Shown here: in pieces, positions 13,791 through 20,738 of the stretch
Layout: every line of letters begins with the position of its first letter
Position numbering within the stretch: the first letter of the stretch is position 1
Assembly (NCBI GenBank): GCA_964579765.1
Contig: CAZOIK010000186.1
Location: 1 to 26,570 of the forward strand
Source of the DNA: DATNBT01 sp964579765
GTDB taxonomy: Bacteria > Acidobacteriota > Vicinamibacteria > Vicinamibacterales > CAVVIG01
Direction: 5' to 3'
DNA: 26,570 nt
The notes under the pieces: generated by a model
Told to the model about the DNA's origin: nothing
Databases searched by the model: none
The model's input: the letters and a program-made list of their open reading frames with translations, nothing else
Position numbers and translations under genes: made by a program

Positions 13791-14984
13791 ATGTCCCGCC
13801 GAGTCGTCTGGCTGCTCGCCTTCAGCACGGGCTGCGTCGTCGCCAACATCTATTACGTGCAGCCGCTGCTCGCGGACATCGCGCACGAGTTCTCGCTGTC
13901 GATTGCCGCCATCGGCGTCGTCGCGATGCTCGCGCAGGTCGGCACCGGCCTCGGGATGCTGTTCTTCGTCCCGCTCGGCGACAAGTACGAGCGGCGCTCG
14001 CTGATCGCGGCGCTCCTCGTCGCCGAGTCGGTCGCGCTCGCGCTGGCCGCGTCGGCGCGCGGCGTCGTCTGGCTGAGCGCGGCGTGTTTTGCCGTCGGCG
14101 CCGCGGCGGCCGCCGTCCACGTCCTCGTGCCGCTGGCCGCGCACCTGGCGCCGCCCAACCAGCGCGGGCGGATCGTCGGCATCGTCCTGGGCGGCCTGCT
14201 GATCGGCGTCCTGCTCGCGCGGACGTTCAGCGGCATCGTCGGCGACCGGTATGGCTGGCGCAGCGTGTACTGGTTCGCGTCGGCGCTGATGCTGGCCCTG
14301 GCCGTGACGATCCGCGTCTCACTGAAGCCGAGCCGGCCCGAGCTGTCGCTGAAATGGACCGCGCTGATGCGCTCGGTCGGCAGCCTCGCGCGCGAGCACG
14401 CGACGCTGCGCGAAGCGGCGCTGCTCGCGCTGCTGCTCTTCATGTCGTTCAGCGCGCTGTGGACGACGCTGGTGTTCCTGGTGCGGACGCCGCCCTATCA
14501 CTACGGGACGACGGCGGCCGGCGTGTTCGGCCTGCTCGGCGCCTCGAGCGCCGCGGCCGCGCCCGTTGTGGGACGCATGTCGGATCGCCACGGGCCCGAG
14601 CGGTCGATCCTCGTCGCCATCGTCTCGACGCTCGTCGGCTACCTGCTGCTGCTCGTCGCGGGACGGATGCTGCCGGGCCTCATCGCCGGCATCGCGCTCA
14701 TCGACGTCGGCGTGCAGTCGGGCCACGTCGCGAACCAGTCGCGCATCTACGCGCTCGCGCCCGACGCGCGCAGCCGCCTCAACACGTTCTACATGGTGGC
14801 CTTCTTCACCGGCGGCGCGCTCGGGTCGTATCTCGGGCCGCTCGGCTTCAACGCCGGCGGATGGACCGGCTTCTGCGCCATTCCGCTCGCGGCGCTCGTC
14901 GTCGCGCTCGTCTACTTCGTCCGCGCCGATCGGAAGAGGGGATCGGCGGAGGAGAGGATGATGCGCCTGAGCCGATCGGGATAA
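13791..14984 (+). CDS. MFS transporter
   Basis: This 397-residue protein has about 12 membrane helices in two halves. The first helix ends in N-I-Y-Y-V-Q-P-L-L, a hallmark of an MFS_1 drug/metabolite efflux branch. The loop 2-3 motif A of the family reads G-D-K-Y-E-R-R-S-L, and its second-half equivalent reads G-R-M-S-D-R-H-G-P-E-R. H-V-A-N-Q-S-R-I-Y in the C-terminal half also matches that branch. Export of a small molecule by proton antiport is likely; the substrate is unknown. The frame is open far upstream, but only from 13791 is a transporter encoded. Its last 73 bp overlap the end of the convergent aminopeptidase gene. Confidence 0.9.
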   Translation: MSRRVVWLLAFSTGCVVANIYYVQPLLADIAHEFSLSIAAIGVVAMLAQVGTGLGMLFFVPLGDKYERRSLIAALLVAESVALALAASARGVVWLSAACFAVGAAAAAVHVLVPLAAHLAPPNQRGRIVGIVLGGLLIGVLLARTFSGIVGDRYGWRSVYWFASALMLALAVTIRVSLKPSRPELSLKWTALMRSVGSLAREHATLREAALLALLLFMSFSALWTTLVFLVRTPPYHYGTTAAGVFGLLGASSAAAAPVVGRMSDRHGPERSILVAIVSTLVGYLLLLVAGRMLPGLIAGIALIDVGVQSGHVANQSRIYALAPDARSRLNTFYMVAFFTGGALGSYLGPLGFNAGGWTGFCAIPLAALVVALVYFVRADRKRGSAEERMMRLSRSG

Positions 14985-17467
14985 CCGGCCGGCAGATCGC
15001 GCACGAACGTCCGGACGATTTGCGCGGCTGCGGGCGACGAGTGGCCGCTGAGCGTCGCGTCCATCCAGCGCGTGGGGAAGAAGATGTCGCCGGTCCGCTG
15101 AATCTCCTGGAGCATCTGCAGGCTCGGCAGGATGTACTTGTCCGACGCGTCCGCGCGCAGCGGATGGTGCAGCGCGCGCAGGCCGTCGAGCACCCACGGC
15201 TCGTGGCGCCGGTTCGCGACGTCGGCGAGCGACCTGAAAAACGCGTCGCGCTCGGCAGCGTCCGACGACAGCGCCGGCATGACGAACTGCAGGCGCGCCT
15301 TGCGATCGGGATCCGACGTGCGCGCGATCTGGTTCGTGACGATCGCGCGCCAGCCCCCGCCCGCGCGGATGGCGAGATCCTGCGCGAGGGCGATGTAGTC
15401 CTGCTCGGCGAGCGTCAGGCCCGGCACCTGTGCGCGGCGGTTCCACACCTCGGTCAGCCAGTCGATCGCGTCCGGCGTGAGGGCGACGCTGCGCACGGCG
15501 GCGAAGTACGCGCCTTTGAGGCTCTTGGTGGACGCGGCGTCGAGCTGCGCGCGCAGCAGGCGTTCGAGGCGGGGCGCGAGCGCCCTTCGCGCCGGCGCCG
15601 GCGTGAACCGCCAGTACGCCGTGCGCACGTCGTCCAGAATCGCCTCCACGTTCTGCTCGTCGGTCTCGCGCGGCAGCGCCTCCATCGCGAGGTCGAGCAG
15701 CCGCGAGGCCGCGATGTCGCCGTCGAGCATCCCGTCCCAGAGCGTCAGCCACGCGCTTCCGCGAGTGAGGGGGTCGGCGATTCGGAAGACGTTGCGACTC
15801 AGCCAGTCGCGGCTCGCCGCGTCGAGGCGGATGTCTCCGTAGGCGATGCCGCCGCCGTTGGCGAGCACGAAGAGCGGCGCCGGACGTCCACGCGCCGCGG
15901 CGACGTCGGCGACGCCCGTCCGCAGGTGCACGGGCACGTGCTCGACGCGGTCGGCGTACCCGAGCGCCACGTCGATCTGCTGGTTCCACAGAAGGCCGCG
16001 GGCCGTCTCCGGATCGCGCTGCGCGATCGCGAGCCGCGTGAGGCGTCCGCCGGCGACGGCCAGATCGGTCGCGATTTCGGGCCTGCCGGCTTCATCCACC
16101 CACGCGCGGCTCCACGAGGTGAGGTCCTCGCGCGTCTTCCGCGCGAGCCGCGCGACGAGCTCGGGCCACGACGCGTTGGCGAACGCGAAGCGCGTCAGGT
16201 AGTCGCGCAGGCCGTCGCGGAACGCGTCGGCGCCGACGAGCGTCTCGAGCTGGCGCATGACGATCGGCGCCTTGTCGTAGATGACGTTGCCGTAGAGCGT
16301 GCCGGCCTCGGAGAGGTTCGCGAGCGGCTGGCGGATCGGGTTCGACCCCTGCGTCCGGTCGATGTCGTAGGCGGACGGATAGTGCTCGAGCAGGAAGCGC
16401 AGGTCGTGATTGACGCCCGGAAACGACGGGTTCACGATCTTCGCCGCCATGACGTTGGCGAACACCTCCTTCATCCACACGTCGCTGAACCACCGCATCG
16501 TCACGAGATCGCCGAACCACATGTGCGCCGTCTCGTGCGCGATGGCGCTGGCTCGCTCGAGCTGCTGAGTCTGCGTGGCCGACTCGTCGAGCAGCACGCT
16601 GCCCGCGTTGTAGAAAATCGCGCCCGGATGTTCCATGCCGCCGAACTGGAACGCCGGCACGAGCAGGAAGTCGAACTTGCCGAATGGATAGGGGATGCCG
16701 GTGTAGCGCTCCATCCAGTCGAGCGCCGCGGCGTGGAGATCGAAGATCGTCTCGCGGTTGCGGGCGATGCGGGCCGCGTCGGTCTCGCGGTGGAACATCC
16801 GCATTGTCCGGCCGTTGCGCTCGGCGCACTCGACGGAGAAGCGGCCGGCGGCGAACGCGAAGAGATACGTCGAGATCGGCTGGGTCTCGGCGAACGTCAC
16901 GTGCGTCCGCCCGCCGCGCGAGGCGCGGGACGTCTCGGCGCCGTTGGCCAGTGTTTCCCAGAGGTCGGGCACCTCGAGCGACAACGTCCATCGCGCCTTC
17001 AGATCCGGCTGATCGAAGCACGGGAACGCCTCGTGCGCGCGCGCCGGGACGAAGATCGTGTAGAGGAACTCGTCGTTGCGGTTGAGCGGCGCGTCGCCCG
17101 CGTCGAAGTCGATCGCGACCCGGTTGTCGCCCCGGCGAAGCGCGGCGGGCAGCAGCGTCAGGTGACCGTTGACCGCCTGAACGGCTGCGGCCCGGCCGTT
17201 GACGACGACCTGGTGCAGGTGGCCCGCGGCGCCGGGATCGAAGTCGATCGCGAGCGGCGATGTCGCGTCGCGCAGCGAGAAGGCGACGACCTCGTGCGCG
17301 GCGATCGCGTCACGCTTCGCCGTGGGAATCGAGAATGACAGGTCGTAGCGGACGCCGGAGACGCGCGCTGCGCGGTCGCGAGCGAGCGTCTCGCTGACCC
17401 CGGGCGCCTGTGCGAAGGCCGCGCGCGCAATCGCGCAGAAGAGAAGAGAAAGGCCCCATGCGCGCAT
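14912..17467 (-). CDS. Secreted M1-family aminopeptidase
   Basis: This is an 851-residue protein with a signal peptide (G-L-S-L-L-F-C-A-I-A-R-A-A-F-A-Q, cleaved about residue 20). The zinc site is complete: H311-E-T-A-H315, 18 residues, then E334 in W-M-K-E. The exopeptidase motif usually written GAMEN reads G276-G-M-E-H280-P-G. The late Y-G-N-V-I-Y-D-K-A-P region supplies the catalytic tyrosine. A C-terminal ERAP1-like helical region of several hundred residues completes the usual length. It should remove N-terminal residues from peptides outside the cytoplasm. The frame extends 81 codons upstream through a REP-like element, but the ATG at 17467 begins the signal peptide. The C-terminal codons overlap the MFS gene. 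Confidence 0.92.
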   Translation of the reverse strand: MRAWGLSLLFCAIARAAFAQAPGVSETLARDRAARVSGVRYDLSFSIPTAKRDAIAAHEVVAFSLRDATSPLAIDFDPGAAGHLHQVVVNGRAAAVQAVNGHLTLLPAALRRGDNRVAIDFDAGDAPLNRNDEFLYTIFVPARAHEAFPCFDQPDLKARWTLSLEVPDLWETLANGAETSRASRGGRTHVTFAETQPISTYLFAFAAGRFSVECAERNGRTMRMFHRETDAARIARNRETIFDLHAAALDWMERYTGIPYPFGKFDFLLVPAFQFGGMEHPGAIFYNAGSVLLDESATQTQQLERASAIAHETAHMWFGDLVTMRWFSDVWMKEVFANVMAAKIVNPSFPGVNHDLRFLLEHYPSAYDIDRTQGSNPIRQPLANLSEAGTLYGNVIYDKAPIVMRQLETLVGADAFRDGLRDYLTRFAFANASWPELVARLARKTREDLTSWSRAWVDEAGRPEIATDLAVAGGRLTRLAIAQRDPETARGLLWNQQIDVALGYADRVEHVPVHLRTGVADVAAARGRPAPLFVLANGGGIAYGDIRLDAASRDWLSRNVFRIADPLTRGSAWLTLWDGMLDGDIAASRLLDLAMEALPRETDEQNVEAILDDVRTAYWRFTPAPARRALAPRLERLLRAQLDAASTKSLKGAYFAAVRSVALTPDAIDWLTEVWNRRAQVPGLTLAEQDYIALAQDLAIRAGGGWRAIVTNQIARTSDPDRKARLQFVMPALSSDAAERDAFFRSLADVANRRHEPWVLDGLRALHHPLRADASDKYILPSLQMLQEIQRTGDIFFPTRWMDATLSGHSSPAAAQIVRTFVRDLPAGYPDRLRRIILSSADPLFRSARTK

Positions 17468-17479
17468 GGAGCCTTTAGT

Positions 17480-17532
17480 GTAGTGCGGACCTTCAGGTCC
17501 GCCTCGCGGGCAGGCCTGAAGGCCTGCACTAC
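17480..17532. repeat. REP-like two-hairpin element, copy H (reverse orientation, well preserved)
   Basis: GTAGT-GCGGACC-TTCA-GGTCCGC, a 6-base spacer, then GCAGGCC-TGAA-GGCCTGC and ACTAC. Both stems are perfect. It is the exact mirror arrangement of copy B. It lies between the aminopeptidase start and the end of the PEGA gene, both on the minus strand. Confidence 0.87.
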
Positions 17533-17544
17533 CGCGACCGGGCT

Positions 17545-18342
17545 TTATTGCGGCTGCGTTTTCAACATCACGTCCAGATTGGTCGTCTCGCCGGGGCGGA
17601 TCTGCACGTCGGTGAGATAGCCGATGTAGCCGGTCTTGTGAATCTGCAGGTTGTGCCGGCCTGCGGGCAGATCGATCGTCAGGTGATCGCCGCTGGCCGT
17701 GCCGCGCCATGGCTCGCCGTCCACGAGCAGCTCGGCGTCGGACGGATCGAGCTTGAGCGACAGCGTGCCGCGCGCGTTGGCCTCGGCGCTTGCGGGCGGA
17801 GGCGGCGCGGTTTCAGGTCCGTTCGGCGGATAGGGCAGCGTGCGCGGACCGCGGCGTCCGAACGGCGCTCGCGGCAGCGGCGCGCCCTGACCGGGGAGTG
17901 GAGCGCCCTGGCCGGGCTGCACTTGCGGAGGCGGCTGCGGCGCGGGCGGACGCTCCGCGACTTCACCGGACGGCAGTTTTTCCATCCGATGCTTGAACTT
18001 GAACGTGTTGTCGGCGCTCAGGTAGACGTGCTCCGTGTACGTGCGGTAGCCGTCGAGGTAGAGCGTGATCTCATGAGCGCCGGGCGTCGTCCGCAGGCGC
18101 TGGAAGGCGCCGTCGAAGTCGTCCACGACGCCGGCGTAGTAGCCGTCGATGTAGACGGCGGTCTCTTTGGGCTTGGTGTCGAACTTGACCGACGCGTCGG
18201 GCGGTGCGTAGCGATAGGCCGGATATGGATATCCCGGCACGACGACCTGCGCCGACGCCGTTGCGGCGCTCAGGCCGATCGCGGCGACGAGCGCCGCTCC
18301 CGCTGCTACGGCGGCCGTGCTCACGCGTGTGAATGCTGCCAC
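17545..18342 (-). CDS. Secreted PEGA-domain protein
   Basis: This 265-residue protein has a signal peptide (A-V-A-A-G-A-A-L-V-A-A-I-G-L-S-A-A-T-A-S-A-Q). Two PEGA-like beta modules follow: about residues 48-121 (V-K-F-D-T-K-P-K-E-T-A-V-Y-I-D-G-Y-Y-A-G ... G-A-H-E-I-T-L-Y-L-D-G-Y) and about 191-261 (L-S-L-K-L-D-P-S-D-A-E-L-L-V-D-G ... G-R-H-N-L-Q-I-H-K-T-G-Y). They are joined by a Pro/Gly/Gln linker with a P-G-Q-G-A-P-L repeat. PEGA modules are surface or envelope binding domains of unknown ligand. The longest frame starts at 18375, but the GTG at 18342 has a GAGAGGA ribosome site at the right distance, so I use it. Confidence 0.84.
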   Translation of the reverse strand: MAAFTRVSTAAVAAGAALVAAIGLSAATASAQVVVPGYPYPAYRYAPPDASVKFDTKPKETAVYIDGYYAGVVDDFDGAFQRLRTTPGAHEITLYLDGYRTYTEHVYLSADNTFKFKHRMEKLPSGEVAERPPAPQPPPQVQPGQGAPLPGQGAPLPRAPFGRRGPRTLPYPPNGPETAPPPPASAEANARGTLSLKLDPSDAELLVDGEPWRGTASGDHLTIDLPAGRHNLQIHKTGYIGYLTDVQIRPGETTNLDVMLKTQPQ

Positions 18343-18495
18343 GTCGTTTCCTCTCGAAGAAGGGTGGGCCTGCATGAACGTTCAGCAACTGCGATGCCAG
18401 CGTGCGGCAGGCCGAGCGACACAGCTAACCGCTACACGCTGCGCCACTTGCAGCGAGGAATTCACGACGCTTCTGCTAGCATGTGAGTCCGTCGC

Positions 18496-18511
18496 GGGAC
18501 GCCGGCGTCCC
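18496..18511. promoter_or_regulatory. 16-bp perfect palindrome GGGACGCC-GGCGTCCC in the leader of the holin-like gene
   Basis: The palindrome is perfect and lies 5 bases before the GAGGA ribosome site of the gene at 18532. A TAGCAT box at about 18477-18482 would place it inside the 5' untranslated RNA, where it could fold next to the ribosome site; alternatively it is a protein-binding operator. The rest of 18343-18531 shows nothing else I can support. Confidence 0.45.
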
Positions 18512-18531
18512 TGCACGAGGACAAACCGCTC

Positions 18532-18900
18532 ATGCGCTTTCTCATCCGTCTCCTGGTGAATGCGGCGGCGCTCTGGGTCGCCACGCAGCTCGTGACAGGC
18601 GTCACCTACACGGGCACGCTCGCGCCGCTCATCGGCGTCGCGCTCGTGTTCGGGATCGTCAACGCGATCATCCGGCCGATCCTGAAGCTGTTCACGTTTC
18701 CGCTGTTCATCCTGACGTTCGGGCTGTTCGCGTTCGTCCTGAACGCGTTGATGTTGTGGCTGACCAGCTCGTTGTCGGGCACGCTCGGCCTCGGCTTCCA
18801 CGTCCGCGACTTCGGCGCCGCGTTCTGGGGCGCGCTCGTCGTCAGCCTCGTCAGCACGGTGCTCGGCGTCCTCGTGCGCGAAGACGACGACTCGGCTTAG
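18532..18900 (+). CDS. 4-TM phage-holin-family membrane protein (PF04020 type)
   Basis: This 122-residue protein has four hydrophobic segments. The conserved core of the 'mycobacterial 4TM phage holin' family is visible: G-V-A-L-V-F-G-I-V-N-A-I-I-R-P-I-L-K-L, F-P-L-F-I-L-T-F-G-L-F-A-F-V-L-N-A-L-M-L-W, and a last helix before a short acidic tail (R-E-D-D-D-S-A). Despite the name, members are common chromosomal membrane proteins of unknown role and do not imply a prophage; no phage genes are nearby. Its TAG stop interlocks with the TAA of the convergent cytochrome gene (4-bp overlap). Confidence 0.9.
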   Translation: MRFLIRLLVNAAALWVATQLVTGVTYTGTLAPLIGVALVFGIVNAIIRPILKLFTFPLFILTFGLFAFVLNALMLWLTSSLSGTLGLGFHVRDFGAAFWGALVVSLVSTVLGVLVREDDDSA

Positions 18901-19397
18901 CGCGCCGCGTCGGCGCCGGGCGGCGTGGCCGGGGCGAACTGCTGGTTGGGATACGGGTTCGAGGCCGGGCGCTGGACGACGTTGAATCCGAAGTTGGTCG
19001 CCTGATGACAGTTGTTGCACGCCTTGGTCAGCGCGTCGTACGCGTCTTCGAAGGCTTTCGGATCCTTCTTGTCGATGGCGGCGCTCAGCTCTTTCACCGG
19101 CTCGGTGACCATCCGCGGAATCGCGTCCTTGGGCGCGACGGGCGACTCCTCGTGCGTCGGGTGGAACGCGACGATGTCGTCAAAGCCTTCGCCGAGCTCC
19201 TTGACCTCGTAGCGCGCCAGATCCCAGTTGCCCGCCTGCTCCGCCAGCCAGAGCTTCGTGTGGCGCATCTGCTGGAACGTCATGAGCTCGCCGAGGCCGG
19301 GCACGTACGACGCCGGCGCCGTACGAGTGCACGCGCCGCACGCCACGGCGAAGAGCAGGAGACACAGCGCGCGCGTGGTGCGGGTCGAAGTCGTCAT
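18897..19397 (-). CDS. Class II cytochrome c-like lipoprotein
   Basis: This 166-residue protein has a lipoprotein-type signal sequence (L-C-L-L-L-F-A-V-A-C-G-A-C). The mature part is helical and carries a single C-N-N-C-H haem-binding motif near the C-terminal end of the fold, after A-Y-D-A-L-T-K-A. This position is characteristic of class II (c'-like) four-helix cytochromes. Met or His as sixth ligand cannot be decided. A Pro/Ala-rich tail of about 30 residues follows. It likely carries electrons or binds a gas ligand in the periplasm. The start at 19397 is chosen over an upstream ATG at 19439 because it has GGGAGAG in front and leads straight into the signal. A minus-strand TATAAT lies upstream. 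Confidence 0.83.
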   Translation of the reverse strand: MTTSTRTTRALCLLLFAVACGACTRTAPASYVPGLGELMTFQQMRHTKLWLAEQAGNWDLARYEVKELGEGFDDIVAFHPTHEESPVAPKDAIPRMVTEPVKELSAAIDKKDPKAFEDAYDALTKACNNCHQATNFGFNVVQRPASNPYPNQQFAPATPPGADAAR

Positions 19398-19437
19398 GTG
19401 GAGCTCTCCCCGAGTTTGCCGTCGTTCGCGATGCCGC

Positions 19438-19443
19438 ATTATA
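19438..19443 (-). promoter_or_regulatory. -10 box (TATAAT, minus strand) of the cytochrome gene
   Basis: TATAAT on the minus strand, 40 bases upstream of the ATG at 19397. The plus strand reads TATAGT at 19440-19445, a possible -10 for the divergent lipoprotein gene. Confidence 0.5.
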
Positions 19444-19452
19444 GTCGGCGGT

Positions 19453-19473
19453 CGATTACGACTGCCGTAATCG
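19453..19473. promoter_or_regulatory. Inverted repeat CGATTACG-N5-CGTAATCG in divergent promoter region
   Basis: Perfect 8-bp arms, 5-base spacer, sited between the divergent cytochrome and lectin-like lipoprotein genes. It lies 9 bases upstream of the cytochrome -10 box, where a dimeric regulator would cover the -35 region. The regulator is unknown. Confidence 0.55.
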
Positions 19474-19497
19474 CGAGCGGTTCATAAGGGAGGCGTC

Positions 19498-20244
19498 ATG
19501 CGCGGACAGCGGACGTGGTGGTGGTGGGCGGCCGTCGTCGCGGCGCTGGCGCTCGCCGGCTGTCGCAGCCGCACGCCGCCGGCCGCGCAGGCGCCGGCGC
19601 GGACGACGGCGCAGACGTCGGGCTCGAGCGCTCCGAGCGCCGCGCCTCCGCAGTCGCTCGCCATGGGCGGGGCGAAGTCGCGCATGACGTTCTTCATCAC
19701 GAGCGCCGGCATGGGGAAGGGCGGTGATCTCGGCGGCCTGGCCGGCGCCGACCGCCACTGCCAGGCACTCGCGACGAAGGAGGGCGCCGGCGATCACACG
19801 TGGCGCGCGTATCTGAGCACGACGGCGACCGCCACCGATCCGGCCGTCAATGCCCGCGACCGCATCGGCGCCGGTCCGTGGTACGACGCCGAGGCCGAGC
19901 TCGTCGCCGCGAACGTGGCCGATTTGCACGACGCTGCGAAGCGGCGCGTCTCCAGGGACACGGCGCTGACGGAGAAGGGCGACACGCTCGACGACGTGCT
20001 TGGCGCGGGCCGCGAGCACGACGTCCTGACCGGATCGCAGGCGGACGGGACGGCGTTTGCCGCGGGTGACGACCGCACCTGCGGCAACTGGACGTCGAGC
20101 AGCCGCGGGCGCGCGCAGGTCGGCCGGCCCGATGGCCCGGCAGGTACGTTGTGGAACTCGGCGCACCCGTCCACCGGCTGCAGCGAGCAGGCGCTCGGCA
20201 CCGGCAGCCGCTCGGCGCTGTTCTCCTGCTTCGCCATCGACTGA
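19498..20244 (+). CDS. Lectin-like (endostatin-fold-like) lipoprotein
   Basis: This 248-residue protein has a lipoprotein signal with a run of four tryptophans and lipobox L-A-L-A-G-C (Cys about 22). A Ser/Ala/Pro linker follows, then a domain from about residue 63. Conserved-looking features are G-L-A-G-A-D-R-H-C-Q-A-L-A, T-W-R-A-Y-L-S-T-T, N-A-R-D-R-I-G-A-G-P-W-Y, A-L-T-E-K-G-D-T, H-D-V-L-T-G-S-Q-A-D-G, T-C-G-N-W-T-S and C-F-A-I-D. Such proteins in environmental bacteria are often labelled 'lectin' because of similarity to a C-type-lectin/endostatin fold; I base this on recall. The cysteines fit disulfides outside the cytoplasm. The ribosome site is AGGGAGG. The ligand is unknown. Confidence 0.78.
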   Translation: MRGQRTWWWWAAVVAALALAGCRSRTPPAAQAPARTTAQTSGSSAPSAAPPQSLAMGGAKSRMTFFITSAGMGKGGDLGGLAGADRHCQALATKEGAGDHTWRAYLSTTATATDPAVNARDRIGAGPWYDAEAELVAANVADLHDAAKRRVSRDTALTEKGDTLDDVLGAGREHDVLTGSQADGTAFAAGDDRTCGNWTSSSRGRAQVGRPDGPAGTLWNSAHPSTGCSEQALGTGSRSALFSCFAID

Positions 20245-20308
20245 CTTTCGCGCCCGTTCGTCTATATCCGGCGTACGTAGGCACGGCATCGAACGCATGG
20301 AGGTCGCG

Positions 20309-20734
20309 ATGATCGATCGGAGAGAACTCCTCACCTTGGGCGGCTTGCTCGGCGGCATGGCGTCGGCGGCGCCGGCGGCTGATGCGGCAGCGGACGCCGG
20401 CGCGCAGATGTCTGATCGCTACGCGCAGGACACGGTGGACGCGCTCAAGTCCATTCGCGATCTGGTGCGAGCGCAGCAGAGTTTCGCGGAGCTTGCGGGC
20501 GTGCGCAAGAGCCAGTTCGACTACCTGCGGGCGCAGGGGAAGTTTCCCGATTTCATCGACGTCGCGCTCGACGTCTGGATGGGCGTCTACGACTGGCACG
20601 TGCGCATGCAGCAGCCGCTCATGCTCGGCCGCGACGCCAGCGGACGCTACACGCTCGGCCTGGCGTTCACGGCGCTGGTCCTGCGCCAGGACGCCGCGGC
20701 CGGTTTCATCGGCATCCCGTTCGACAACCGGTAG
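20309..20734 (+). CDS. Secreted protein of unknown function, Tat-like signal
   Basis: This 141-residue protein starts M-I-D-R-R-E-L-L-T-L-G-G-L-L-G-G, resembling a twin-arginine signal, with Ala-rich cleavage region at about residue 30. The mature part is mostly helical (Y-A-Q-D-T-V-D-A-L-K-S-I-R-D-L-V-R-A-Q-Q). It ends with a V-D-V/W-M-G-V-Y-D-W-H-V-R-M segment and a strand pair. I do not recognise a family. The start at 20309 follows GGAGGT at a spacing of 5; an ATG four codons upstream overlaps that ribosome site. It is convergent with polyphosphate kinase, 4 bp apart. Confidence 0.72.
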   Translation: MIDRRELLTLGGLLGGMASAAPAADAAADAGAQMSDRYAQDTVDALKSIRDLVRAQQSFAELAGVRKSQFDYLRAQGKFPDFIDVALDVWMGVYDWHVRMQQPLMLGRDASGRYTLGLAFTALVLRQDAAAGFIGIPFDNR

Positions 20735-20738
20735 CGAC

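Noticed and set aside
13778..17338. A 1186-codon open frame on the plus strand
   Set aside because: It is composed of Arg/Ala/Asp-rich low-complexity sequence and is the antisense/alternate-frame shadow of the MFS and aminopeptidase genes in GC-rich DNA.
17468..17710. N-terminal extension of the aminopeptidase frame to 17710
   Set aside because: It crosses the PEGA gene end and REP-like copy H and would bury the signal peptide. The ATG at 17467 begins a normal signal peptide.
18532..18900. Prophage remnant suggested by the 'phage holin' family name
   Set aside because: The family is mostly chromosomal and no phage structural, lysis or integrase genes are nearby.
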